Shown here: positions 12,297-18,859 of the stretch, in pieces
Layout of the letters: the number at the start of each line of letters is the position of its first letter
Numbering within the stretch: the first letter of the stretch is position 1
Notes under the pieces: model-generated
What the model was told of the DNA's origin: nothing
The model's input: only the letters and a program-made list of their open reading frames with translations
Database searches by the model: none
Translations under genes and position numbers: made by a program
IMG/VR virus record: IMGVR_UViG_3300049893_001323
Span: 1 to 23,887 of that record
From: a virus
Strand: one strand, 5' to 3'
Length of the DNA stretch: 23,887 nucleotides

Positions 12297-12520
12297 AAGG
12301 TACTTGTCAAAAGTGTGGTACAATGAACGTAGACATTACAGATGCAAACGTTTGCATTTGGTGTGAGGATACGGTAGAGTTAAAGCTCGACGGGGATGAC
12401 GGCTTCAAGATCATTCGTGAAAAGCAACTCGCCAACCGATTCTGCACCCAATGCGGTCGCGGAAAAAAGTGGATTGATATGATTACGTCTCGTTTCTGGG
12501 GGTGTCCGAAATGCGGGTAA
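12293..12520 (+). CDS. Double zinc-ribbon protein (75 residues)
   Basis: A small protein with four CxxC knuckles: CQKCG (5-9), CIWC (about 22-25), CTQCG and CPKCG in the second half. These can form two zinc ribbons. The ATG at 12293 overlaps the TGA of the preceding gene (ATGA) with GAGGG upstream; an earlier in-frame ATG at 12275 is less likely. Zinc ribbons of this size commonly bind nucleic acid or a polymerase, so a regulatory role is possible. No specific family is recognised. Confidence 0.72.
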   Translation: MKGTCQKCGTMNVDITDANVCIWCEDTVELKLDGDDGFKIIREKQLANRFCTQCGRGKKWIDMITSRFWGCPKCG

Positions 12521-12717
12521 GAGCAGTAGGTTCTGTAATCGTCATGGGCCGGTGCGCATACTGCCACAGGGCCTTTTATAAACAAGGCGCTCACGACGAA
12601 GAGTGTCCAGAATGTAGGGGGTATTTAGATGATAATGGATCCGAGGAAAGTAGTAGCGATCGGGTTGCTAGCAGGTCTCGCAGTTGTGGCAAGCTCGATA
12701 ATGATACTTGCGAGTAG
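12511..12717 (+). CDS. Small zinc-ribbon protein (68 residues)
   Basis: A small protein with CAYCHRAF and CPECRGYL, a CxxC pair on each side of a short loop. The tail is polar and Ser/Asp-rich (NGSEESSSDR) with two more Cys. The ATG at 12511 has GGGGG about eight bases upstream; an in-frame GTG at 12502 is the alternative. The last 89 bp overlap the next lipoprotein gene out of frame. The tail may therefore be little constrained, and the functional part is probably residues 1-40. Confidence 0.55.
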   Translation: MRVRAVGSVIVMGRCAYCHRAFYKQGAHDEECPECRGYLDDNGSEESSSDRVASRSRSCGKLDNDTCE

Positions 12718-13072
12718 CGGGTGCGACAGGATGGATTGCTGCCAAGCACACCGCCCATGCGGCGCGGCTACTCCGGAATGGTGCCCCTTTCCTGTCGGGC
12801 ACACACCAGACGCTGGAGTTCCTGGAGATGACGACGGCTCCGGAGTTTGTCCTGATAAACCGGGGGATCCAGGTGACCTCCCAAAAGACGGAGGGTCGGT
12901 TGCTACGGATGGCGGGTTAAATTCGATCGATGCCTCCGACTCTGGTGCTCCAGATACCGAATATGAAGAGTGCCAAAACGTCGGCTGTTGTGTATCAAGA
13001 TGTGTGAAATGGCACAGGAACTGGACCGGCGCGGAGTGCGCTCGCTTTTGCAAGGAGGAAATCCGTGACTAG
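12629..13072 (+). CDS. Cys/Asp-rich predicted lipoprotein
   Basis: A 147-residue protein with a signal peptide (KVVAIGLLAGLAVVASSIMI) ending in a lipobox-like ASSGC at about residue 32. The middle is a long disordered segment rich in Asp, Gly, Pro and Ser (GVPGDDDGSGVCPDKPG, SIDASDSGAPD), followed by a compact Cys cluster (CQNVGCCVSRCVKW, then CARFCKEE). About a dozen Cys in the mature part suggest disulfides and hence an extracytoplasmic location. AGGGGG lies seven bases upstream of the ATG at 12629. A stalk-like linker with a terminal knotted domain suggests a surface-displayed binder. Function is unknown. Confidence 0.66.
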   Translation: MIMDPRKVVAIGLLAGLAVVASSIMILASSGCDRMDCCQAHRPCGAATPEWCPFPVGHTPDAGVPGDDDGSGVCPDKPGDPGDLPKDGGSVATDGGLNSIDASDSGAPDTEYEECQNVGCCVSRCVKWHRNWTGAECARFCKEEIRD

Positions 13073-13436
13073 GGAAGAATACTTCGAGTTTCACAAAAGC
13101 TGTTGCGACAAGATGGTATCGATTACGCGATCGAAGAACCACGACTACGGCGGAGACTCAGACCCGTTTTCGAACTTCACTTGCGTGGAGCGCCTGGGCA
13201 TCTGCTCGACGGAGCAGGGATTCCTGACCCGTATGATGGACAAGATGGCCCGTATTACGACGTTCACCCGCCAGGGCAAGTTGCTCGTAAAGGATGAATC
13301 GGTGGAGGACACGCTGTTAGATTTAGCTAATTACTGCATTCTGATGGCTGGGTATTTAAAATCGAGGAAGGTAAACAATGTCACGGATAATCGGGAAAAA
13401 ACTCTCGTCATTTTTAAAGCAGACCGAGAAGTCTAA
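13065..13436 (+). CDS. DUF1599 / Nmad1-like protein
   Basis: A 123-residue all-helical protein with the pattern KNHDYGGDSDPFSNF at 24-38, then RMMDKMARITTF at 56-67 and VEDTLLDLANYCILMAGYL at 79-97. This KN.DY....DPF.NF ... DK..R ... EDTL.DLANY outline is that of the DUF1599 family, also named nucleotide modification associated domain 1, which occurs in many phages. Its exact reaction is not settled as far as I know. The start is GTG at 13065 with AAGGAGG six bases upstream, overlapping the lipoprotein gene by 8 bp. Conserved acidic and His residues could coordinate metal. A link to nucleotide metabolism is from the family name only. Confidence 0.75.
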   Translation: MTREEYFEFHKSCCDKMVSITRSKNHDYGGDSDPFSNFTCVERLGICSTEQGFLTRMMDKMARITTFTRQGKLLVKDESVEDTLLDLANYCILMAGYLKSRKVNNVTDNREKTLVIFKADREV

Positions 13437-13638
13437 AGTATACTGTTTCAAGTGTCGTTACTACCGCGCGCCTGAAGCCGCGTTAATGATGGCGCAACAT
13501 CGCTGCGCACACCCCAAGTTCGCACGACCTTACGATACTCCTATCAACCAACAGATAGAGTACGGGGATTGTATGGAGATTAACAAGAACAACGATTGTT
13601 TCCATTTCTTGGAGAAGGGGCGGAAGATCGATGAGTGA
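13378..13638 (+). CDS. Small Cys/His-rich protein (86 residues)
   Basis: A small protein with CFKCRYYR (23-30), HRCAHPKF (about 41-48), and CMEINKNNDCFHF (about 65-77). The six Cys and the His residues suggest a zinc-binding fold, a layout I recall from other small phage proteins. The basic N-terminus (SRIIGKKLSSFLK) may bind nucleic acid or a membrane. The ATG has AAGG six bases upstream and lies 59 bp inside the previous gene, in another frame. Function unknown. Confidence 0.65.
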   Translation: MSRIIGKKLSSFLKQTEKSKVYCFKCRYYRAPEAALMMAQHRCAHPKFARPYDTPINQQIEYGDCMEINKNNDCFHFLEKGRKIDE

Positions 13639-13900
13639 CGCAAAGAAAAAATTAGATACTGCGATTGACCGCAGTAAAGAAACGATCTACAAGTTCCGAG
13701 ATTTCTTTAAGGAGGAGGTAGGCAGCAACGAGGATAAAGCTCTTGCTGGCATTCAGTATCTGATGATCATTGCGCGGCTGGCGGGGATTCCCCGCGATGA
13801 GTTACTGAAGATAGTGACTCTAGCGCTCGCCCGCGCGTATGAGGCAAAGGACCCAGACGATCCCAAGGCGAAGACGGCGCCCACCTATGGACCAAACTAG
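13631..13900 (+). CDS. Hypothetical helical protein upstream of the large terminase (89 residues)
   Basis: An unknown protein of three predicted helices (MSDAKKKLDTAIDRSKETI, then DKALAGIQYLMIIARLAG, then DELLKIVTLALARAYEA) and a short disordered tail. It overlaps the previous gene by 8 bp and the large terminase by 14 bp. The closeness to the terminase suggests a packaging or head-assembly accessory role, but the sequence alone does not show it. GGAAG lies just before the ATG. Confidence 0.58.
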   Translation: MSDAKKKLDTAIDRSKETIYKFRDFFKEEVGSNEDKALAGIQYLMIIARLAGIPRDELLKIVTLALARAYEAKDPDDPKAKTAPTYGPN

Positions 13901-15305
13901 ACTATTCCGGGCCTGGCAGCAGGACCCGGTTCAATTCGTTTGGGATAACTTCGGCGGCGGTATCGAGAAGATCGATCCCTGGCAGGAGGAATATCTCCGC
14001 TCACTTGCCGAACACAACCGCATCGCTGGTACCGCGTCGAAGGGCCCCGGTAAAACGTGCTGCCTTGCCTGGGCCTCCTGGTGGTTTATGACCTGCTTCC
14101 CGAAGCCGAACATCGCGGCGGTATCTATCAGCAGTGAGAACTTGCGCGATGGTCTCTGGAAAGAGATGGCGAAGTGGTCCGCGCATAGTGACTTGATAAA
14201 AAATCAATTCACGATTACGACCACCCGTATCGTTCAGAAGGACAACCCCTTTGACTGGTGGATGTCCGCCCGCGCGTTCAGTAAGACGGCGGATGCTACC
14301 GCGCAGGCCGATACGCTGGCCGGTTTGCACTCTGACTATATGATGTTCATAATCGACGAGGCAGGCTCCGTCCCTGATGGCGTAGGAGCTGCAGCCGAAG
14401 CAGCGATTAGTACTGAGGGCGGCAAGAAGCTCTACCTCATCATGGGAAACCCTACGACCCGCGGCGGCCCGCTCTGGCGCGCGAACACTTCTGAGACCCA
14501 CCTCTGGAAGAACATTCGTATCAACGGCGACCCCGACAGCCCGGTGCGTTCTAGTCGCGTCAGTGTGAAGTGGGCCAGGGAGCAGATCGAGAAATACGGT
14601 CGGGACAGTGCATTCGTTAAGGTAAACGTCTTCGGTGAGTTCCCAGAAGTCTCCCTCAACGCTCTGATGGGTGATAGCGAGGTTGTGGCGGCCTTCCGCA
14701 GGCGGGCGGACCAGGACGTTATTGACCGCTCCCAGAAGCGCATAGGCGTTGACGTGGCCCGCTTTGGTGATGACCGTACGGTTATCATGCGGCGTCAAGG
14801 TCCAATGGCCTACGCCCCCATGGAATACCGCAACCTGCGCACGAACGAGATTGGCGACTTGATTATCAAAGAGGCAGCCGACTGGGAATGCCGTAATATC
14901 TTCGTTGACGACACCGGCGGGTACGGCTCTGGCGTAGTTGACTATCTTTTGCAGCACGGCCTCGCCCCTACCCCGGTGAATTTCGCTAGCAAGCCTATAG
15001 ATGCGCAATACCTGAACCGCCGGGCGGAAATGTGGTTCGAGATGAGCAAGTGGGTTAAGGGTCATGGCGTCCTACCGGAGAATTCTGAAATGTGCCGGGA
15101 GTTATCAGCACCCATGTATGATTTTAGCAATGGGAAATTCAAGCTAGAGAGCAAGGAAGACATCAAATCCCGGTTGGGGTACTCCCCGGACATCGCCGAC
15201 GCCCTGGCTCTGACCTTCGCCATACCAGAATTGCCCGCTAAGAAGTACGAACTACCTGGAATTAAACAGGAAAAAGTCAAAATTGATTGGGATCCATTTA
15301 TATAG
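13887..15305 (+). CDS. Terminase large subunit
   Basis: A 472-residue packaging motor from the ATG at 13887; an in-frame ATG at 13839 would add 16 residues inside the previous gene. The N-terminal ATPase has Walker A SKGPGKT at 51-57 (K56), Walker B FIIDEAG at 154-160 (D157, E158) and a coupling motif GNPT at 187-190. The C-terminal nuclease keeps GVDVARFGDD at 287-296 (D289), FVDDTGGYG at 339-347 and SPDIADAL at 433-440, the acidic clusters of the RNase H-like fold. It cuts concatemeric DNA and drives it into the prohead through the portal, guided by the small subunit. Neither candidate start has a clear ribosome binding site, so translation is probably coupled to the preceding gene. Confidence 0.93.
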   Translation: MDQTRLFRAWQQDPVQFVWDNFGGGIEKIDPWQEEYLRSLAEHNRIAGTASKGPGKTCCLAWASWWFMTCFPKPNIAAVSISSENLRDGLWKEMAKWSAHSDLIKNQFTITTTRIVQKDNPFDWWMSARAFSKTADATAQADTLAGLHSDYMMFIIDEAGSVPDGVGAAAEAAISTEGGKKLYLIMGNPTTRGGPLWRANTSETHLWKNIRINGDPDSPVRSSRVSVKWAREQIEKYGRDSAFVKVNVFGEFPEVSLNALMGDSEVVAAFRRRADQDVIDRSQKRIGVDVARFGDDRTVIMRRQGPMAYAPMEYRNLRTNEIGDLIIKEAADWECRNIFVDDTGGYGSGVVDYLLQHGLAPTPVNFASKPIDAQYLNRRAEMWFEMSKWVKGHGVLPENSEMCRELSAPMYDFSNGKFKLESKEDIKSRLGYSPDIADALALTFAIPELPAKKYELPGIKQEKVKIDWDPFI

Positions 15306-15314
15306 GGGGTTACT

Positions 15315-15881
15315 ATGAACGCATATTGTGTAAGGAAGGCTACGTTTCAAGATATTCCGTGGATTTCCGGGCAACTAAAGGATTTCGCTAAGGTTCTCCC
15401 AGAAGCCCAGGCGGTTAAAATCCCGTCTGACGAATACATCAGCGCAACTCTGGCGGAAATGATCAGGAATCACGTAGTCTTAGTGGCTACCAACGAGAAA
15501 GACACCCCCGCCGGGATGATTGCCGGGGTAATCAATAACAATATGATGAACCCAGGCGTAACCTACCTTACAGAAATGATGTGGTGGGTAGTTCCTGGTT
15601 TCCGCCGGGAAGGCGTGGGCAAACTTCTACTGAAAGCCTTTATCGCTTGCGGACGGGCGAATGAATCTGTAGAATACATTACGGTTTCTCTTGAAAAAAA
15701 TAGTCCGGTGAGGGATAATATCCTCATAGCCGAGGGCCTTCGGCACGCCGAGTCTACTTTCGTCATGGAGGCAAAACATCATGCCAATGTTTACGAGTCT
15801 AGCACTACTGGGGGGTCTGGGGACGATGACCGCGTTGTCGGTGAAGAACCAAGCGGATCAAGCGAAGGCGATGAAGCGTGA
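15315..15881 (+). CDS. GNAT-family acetyltransferase
   Basis: A 188-residue protein. The GNAT core is visible: an N-terminal strand and helix (YCVRKATFQDIPWISGQL), AGMIAGVI at about 65-72, then EMMWWVVPGFRREGVGKLLL at 86-105, where RREGVG is the acetyl-CoA pyrophosphate-binding motif, and a later N-terminal-side Asn (KNSPVRDN). GNAT genes between terminase and portal are seen in other podovirus-like genomes, with unknown substrate. AGGGGG lies five bases before the ATG. The last 101 bp overlap the next gene out of frame; the resulting tail (after FVMEAKHH) is low-complexity and Gly/Ser/Asp-rich, unlike a GNAT end. It may come from loss of an earlier stop, and the functional part probably ends near residue 155. 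Confidence 0.82.
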   Translation: MNAYCVRKATFQDIPWISGQLKDFAKVLPEAQAVKIPSDEYISATLAEMIRNHVVLVATNEKDTPAGMIAGVINNNMMNPGVTYLTEMMWWVVPGFRREGVGKLLLKAFIACGRANESVEYITVSLEKNSPVRDNILIAEGLRHAESTFVMEAKHHANVYESSTTGGSGDDDRVVGEEPSGSSEGDEA

Positions 15882-16101
15882 GCAACTCCGCCAGGGCGCC
15901 GAACAAGATAAGGCACTCCTCCTGCGGGATTTCGAAACTAGAAAAACAGAACAACAGAAGCGCGCAGTTCGCGCTCAGGCAGAGATGTCTGCCGATGTCG
16001 GGTACAAGCGAGCGATGGGTGAAACCGGTGCGGGGGCAGGAACGTTGCTTGGCGGTTCTGGCTCCACATTAGGGACGACTAAACGCGCGAAGATGTACTA
16101 A
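15781..16101 (+). CDS. Small coiled-coil protein, probably virion-associated (106 residues)
   Basis: The product has a hydrophobic Gly-rich N-terminus (FTSLALLGGLGTMTALS), a charged coiled coil at about 22-68 (AKAMKREQLRQGAEQ to TEQQKRAVRAQAEM) and a Gly/Ser/Thr-rich end (GAGTLLGGSGSTLGTTK). Small proteins with such an outline often lie beside the portal gene of podovirus-like phages and may be minor head or ejection components; this is recalled and not proved. GGAGG lies nine bases before the ATG at 15781. Its first 101 bp overlap the GNAT gene. Confidence 0.6.
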   Translation: MPMFTSLALLGGLGTMTALSVKNQADQAKAMKREQLRQGAEQDKALLLRDFETRKTEQQKRAVRAQAEMSADVGYKRAMGETGAGAGTLLGGSGSTLGTTKRAKMY

Positions 16102-16102
16102 C

Positions 16103-17839
16103 ATGAACGCACAAGAGCGCATTCAACGATATGAAAGTCTCCGGAAAACGATGGAGAATGAGCGCTCGACGTTCATCTCTCACTGGCGAGAACTCGCAGA
16201 GTATATCCTTCCCCGACGCCCCCGCTTCAATACTTTCGATGTAAACAAAGGCGATAAACGGAATCAGAAGATAATCGATTCTACGGCCACGTATACGATG
16301 CGTACGCTCCGTTCTGGTATGATGAGCGGCATCACATCTCCTGCTCGCCCCTGGTTTCGTCTAACGACGCAAGATCCAGGGATGGCTGAATCAGGTCCGG
16401 TTAAAGACTGGTTATACGTGATGACAACGCGCATGCAAACAGTATTCGCTCGTTCGAATCTGTATAACATGCTCCCTGTTGTTTATGGAGATCTCGGCAC
16501 GTTCGGTACAGCGGCAATGCTCGTCGAAGAAGACTTTGATAAAGTAATTCATTGCCACGTTTTCCCGATAGGAAGTTATTCCATTTCATGCAATGACAAA
16601 GGATATGTTGATTGCTTCAGCAGAACATTTATGTTGACAGTCCGTCAGATTATCGAGAAGTTCGCGACGGACAAAGAAGGTGAAATTGATTTCTCCCCTG
16701 TATCCGATACAGTAAAGAACGCCTATCTGAACGGGCAGCATGAGATGTGGATCGAAATCGTTCACTTCATTTGTCCCAATGCGGATTACAATCCAAAAGC
16801 TGCTAACGCTAAATTCAAAAAATATACTTCATGCTACTACGAGACCGGGGGTAGTTCTACGGGCGGCACGTCGCCAAGTAACATTCACACTCCTGCGGGA
16901 GGGAGACCGGATAAGTTTCTCCGCGATAGCGGGTACGATCGCTTCCGTGTTCTCGTCCCCCGCTGGGAGGTGACTGGCGAGGATGTTTGGGGAACTGATT
17001 GCCCCGGCATGACGATTCTCGGTGATACGAAGGCCCTCCAAACGGCAGAGAAGCGAACCGCTATGGCGATTGATAAAATGATCAACCCGCCGCTCGTTGG
17101 CCCCGGGCAGCTTCGCAACTCTACCGTTTCCCTTCTCCCTGGCGAAATTACTTATCAAGATACGCGCGACGGACAGACCGGCTTACGCCCAGTACACGAA
17201 CTGAATTTCCGAATCGCTGAAGTTGAGCAGATGAAGGAACAGATTCGTATGCGTATCCGCAAGGGTGGGTTTGAGGATTTGTTCTTAATGCTTGCTACCT
17301 CAGACCGGCGAGAGATTACCGCGCGCGAAGTTGAAGAGCGCCACGAAGAAAAACTCTGGGCGCTAGGCCCGGTCCTTGAGCGCTTGAACCAAGATTTACT
17401 TGACCCACTGATTGATATCACCTTTGATACTATGCTTGCGCAGGGGCTCGTCCCAGATCCGCCAGAGGAATTGCAGGGCACGAATTTGAAAGTTGAATAC
17501 GTCTCCGTGATGGCTCAAGCGCAGAAGTTGATCGGTCTCAGCAGCATCGAACGCTTCACTCAATTCGCAGCGCAGGTTGCAGCGGTGAACCCCGATGCTC
17601 TCGACAAGTTTGATACCGACCAGGTGCTGGATGTCTACGGGGATCTGACCGGTATCCCGCCGGGTATCATTCGGCCCGATGATGAAGTCGAGCAAAGACG
17701 GCAAGAACGTCAGCAGGCTATTCAGCAACAGCAGCAGATGATGAATGTAGCTGAAGGCGCTAAAGCGGCTAAAGACCTAAGCGCAGCTAAAACTGACGAC
17801 GAAAATGTTCTTAGCAATCTTTTGAAAGGACGGGTCTAA
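16103..17839 (+). CDS. Portal protein (T7-like head-to-tail connector)
   Basis: A 578-residue protein with the N-terminal signature of T7-like portals: ERIQRYESLRKTMENER, then WRELAEYILPRRPRF, then a TLRSGMMSGITSPARPWF block, which marks the head-to-tail connecting family. Later blocks include YGDLGTFGTAAMLVEED, an ITAREVEERHEEKL segment near residue 415 and a Gln-rich C-terminal coiled coil (RRQERQQAIQQQQQMM). Twelve copies form the ring through which DNA enters and leaves the head. This is the main evidence for podovirus morphology. The stop of the preceding gene lies one base before the ATG. Length is normal for the family. Confidence 0.93.
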   Translation: MNAQERIQRYESLRKTMENERSTFISHWRELAEYILPRRPRFNTFDVNKGDKRNQKIIDSTATYTMRTLRSGMMSGITSPARPWFRLTTQDPGMAESGPVKDWLYVMTTRMQTVFARSNLYNMLPVVYGDLGTFGTAAMLVEEDFDKVIHCHVFPIGSYSISCNDKGYVDCFSRTFMLTVRQIIEKFATDKEGEIDFSPVSDTVKNAYLNGQHEMWIEIVHFICPNADYNPKAANAKFKKYTSCYYETGGSSTGGTSPSNIHTPAGGRPDKFLRDSGYDRFRVLVPRWEVTGEDVWGTDCPGMTILGDTKALQTAEKRTAMAIDKMINPPLVGPGQLRNSTVSLLPGEITYQDTRDGQTGLRPVHELNFRIAEVEQMKEQIRMRIRKGGFEDLFLMLATSDRREITAREVEERHEEKLWALGPVLERLNQDLLDPLIDITFDTMLAQGLVPDPPEELQGTNLKVEYVSVMAQAQKLIGLSSIERFTQFAAQVAAVNPDALDKFDTDQVLDVYGDLTGIPPGIIRPDDEVEQRRQERQQAIQQQQQMMNVAEGAKAAKDLSAAKTDDENVLSNLLKGRV

Positions 17840-17840
17840 C

Positions 17841-18272
17841 ATGGCTGGCATTCATATCACTGAAGCAGTTCTTCAGGCCGGGGTTCTACGCACCGCGCTG
17901 AATGTTGGCGCCGCTGCGGAACTTCGTATTTATACTGGGGCGGCTCCTACATACACCAGCGATGCGGCGACAGGCACCTTACTTGTTTCTTTTACAATCG
18001 GGCCCTTCGCTGCTGCCTTTGATGACACCCCAAATGGACGTACCGATGCAAACCCCGCGGCTCCTTTCCCAATTACCCAGAACGCCGTTGCCACCGGAAC
18101 CGCTGGGTACTTTCGGGTTACAGCAGACCCCGGTGGGGGCGGGGAGAGGGATATCGTGCAGGGTACGGTGGGGATTGCGTCTGGGGACTTAGCGATGAAT
18201 TCTCTCTCCATTACTAGCGGACTTCCGGTTATCATAAACAGTTTTTCGCTCATTGTTCCGGAGGAATTCTAA
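17841..18272 (+). CDS. Beta-rich phage structural protein (143 residues)
   Basis: A predicted beta-sandwich protein with AAELRIYTGAAPTY near 27-40, a TGTLLVSFTIG strand, then ATGTAGYFRVTADPG and GDLAMNSLSITSGLPVI. I recall this order (L.IYTG..P ... GTLL ... GTAGYFRV ... LN..SI..G) from many phage genomes next to tail genes, where the proteins are called structural without a defined role. AAGGA lies upstream and the start follows the portal stop by one base. A tail-attachment or decoration protein is likely. Confidence 0.6.
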   Translation: MAGIHITEAVLQAGVLRTALNVGAAAELRIYTGAAPTYTSDAATGTLLVSFTIGPFAAAFDDTPNGRTDANPAAPFPITQNAVATGTAGYFRVTADPGGGGERDIVQGTVGIASGDLAMNSLSITSGLPVIINSFSLIVPEEF

Positions 18273-18530
18273 ATGGCTGAGGAAATCACATCAGCGGATG
18301 TAACAGGTAGTTCGCTTCTTATCGAAGCGGATGGTTACTCCCCGCCACTAATTGACGATACCGTTCCCGGGAGTTCGCTCATTATTTCCGGTAAGATATT
18401 TTTAGTTGGGCGCTATGTGACCCTCCCCGCAGTCTGCGTGGGTGCGATAGATATTACTTCGGTCCATCCTTCGGCTCCGGAACTGGTTGCCGTCCACGAC
18501 GACGAAATTGATTTAGCGGGGGTGGCATAA
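18273..18530 (+). CDS. Hypothetical protein (85 residues)
   Basis: An acidic beta-rich protein with two similar short segments, VTGSSLLIEADG at about 10-21 and VPGSSLIISGKI at about 31-42, suggesting a small internal repeat. No domain is recognised. GGAGG lies eight bases before the ATG, and the gene directly abuts the previous stop. The next gene begins at its own stop codon (TAATG). It is probably a minor structural protein, by context only. Confidence 0.55.
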   Translation: MAEEITSADVTGSSLLIEADGYSPPLIDDTVPGSSLIISGKIFLVGRYVTLPAVCVGAIDITSVHPSAPELVAVHDDEIDLAGVA

Positions 18531-18856
18531 TGGCTTTCGTACAAAAAGACGACGCAGGTATAGTAATTACCTTTACAGTTTACCAGGAAGATACGACAAC
18601 TCCGTATAATCTTACTGGGGCCGATGCGAATAGTATGGAGATGTGGTTCGGTCCCCCTAGTGGTGAGGCTATTCAAAAGACTGACGGCGACGGTGTAGCT
18701 ATCACAGATGCTGCAAATGGTGTAGTATCGTATGCAGTAGAGGCGGATGTGTTCACAGTGGCAGGTGACTGGAACGTGCAATGCAAATGGCTTGAATCTG
18801 GGTTGAAGAGACATAGTACAGTCGTTCAACTCGAAGTTTACGAGAACGTGGAGTAA
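18530..18856 (+). CDS. BppU-like N-terminal (Ig-fold) tail protein (108 residues)
   Basis: A beta-sandwich protein resembling the N-terminal domain of baseplate upper proteins: an initial VITFTVYQ strand, TTPYNLTGADANSMEMWF, then DGVAITDAANGVVSYAV and DWNVQCKWLESG. That domain normally docks receptor-binding fibres onto a tail baseplate. Here it stands alone, directly before the large fibre gene, so it could be an adaptor for the fibre. The start uses a TAATG overlap with GGGGG upstream. The family call rests on the pattern of strands. Confidence 0.58.
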   Translation: MAFVQKDDAGIVITFTVYQEDTTTPYNLTGADANSMEMWFGPPSGEAIQKTDGDGVAITDAANGVVSYAVEADVFTVAGDWNVQCKWLESGLKRHSTVVQLEVYENVE

Positions 18857-18859
18857 ACG

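Noticed and set aside
14001-15065. A 354-codon antisense frame across the large terminase
   Set aside because: The sense frame has complete ATPase and nuclease motifs. The antisense product has no recognisable domain and runs against the operon direction, as expected from GC-rich third positions.
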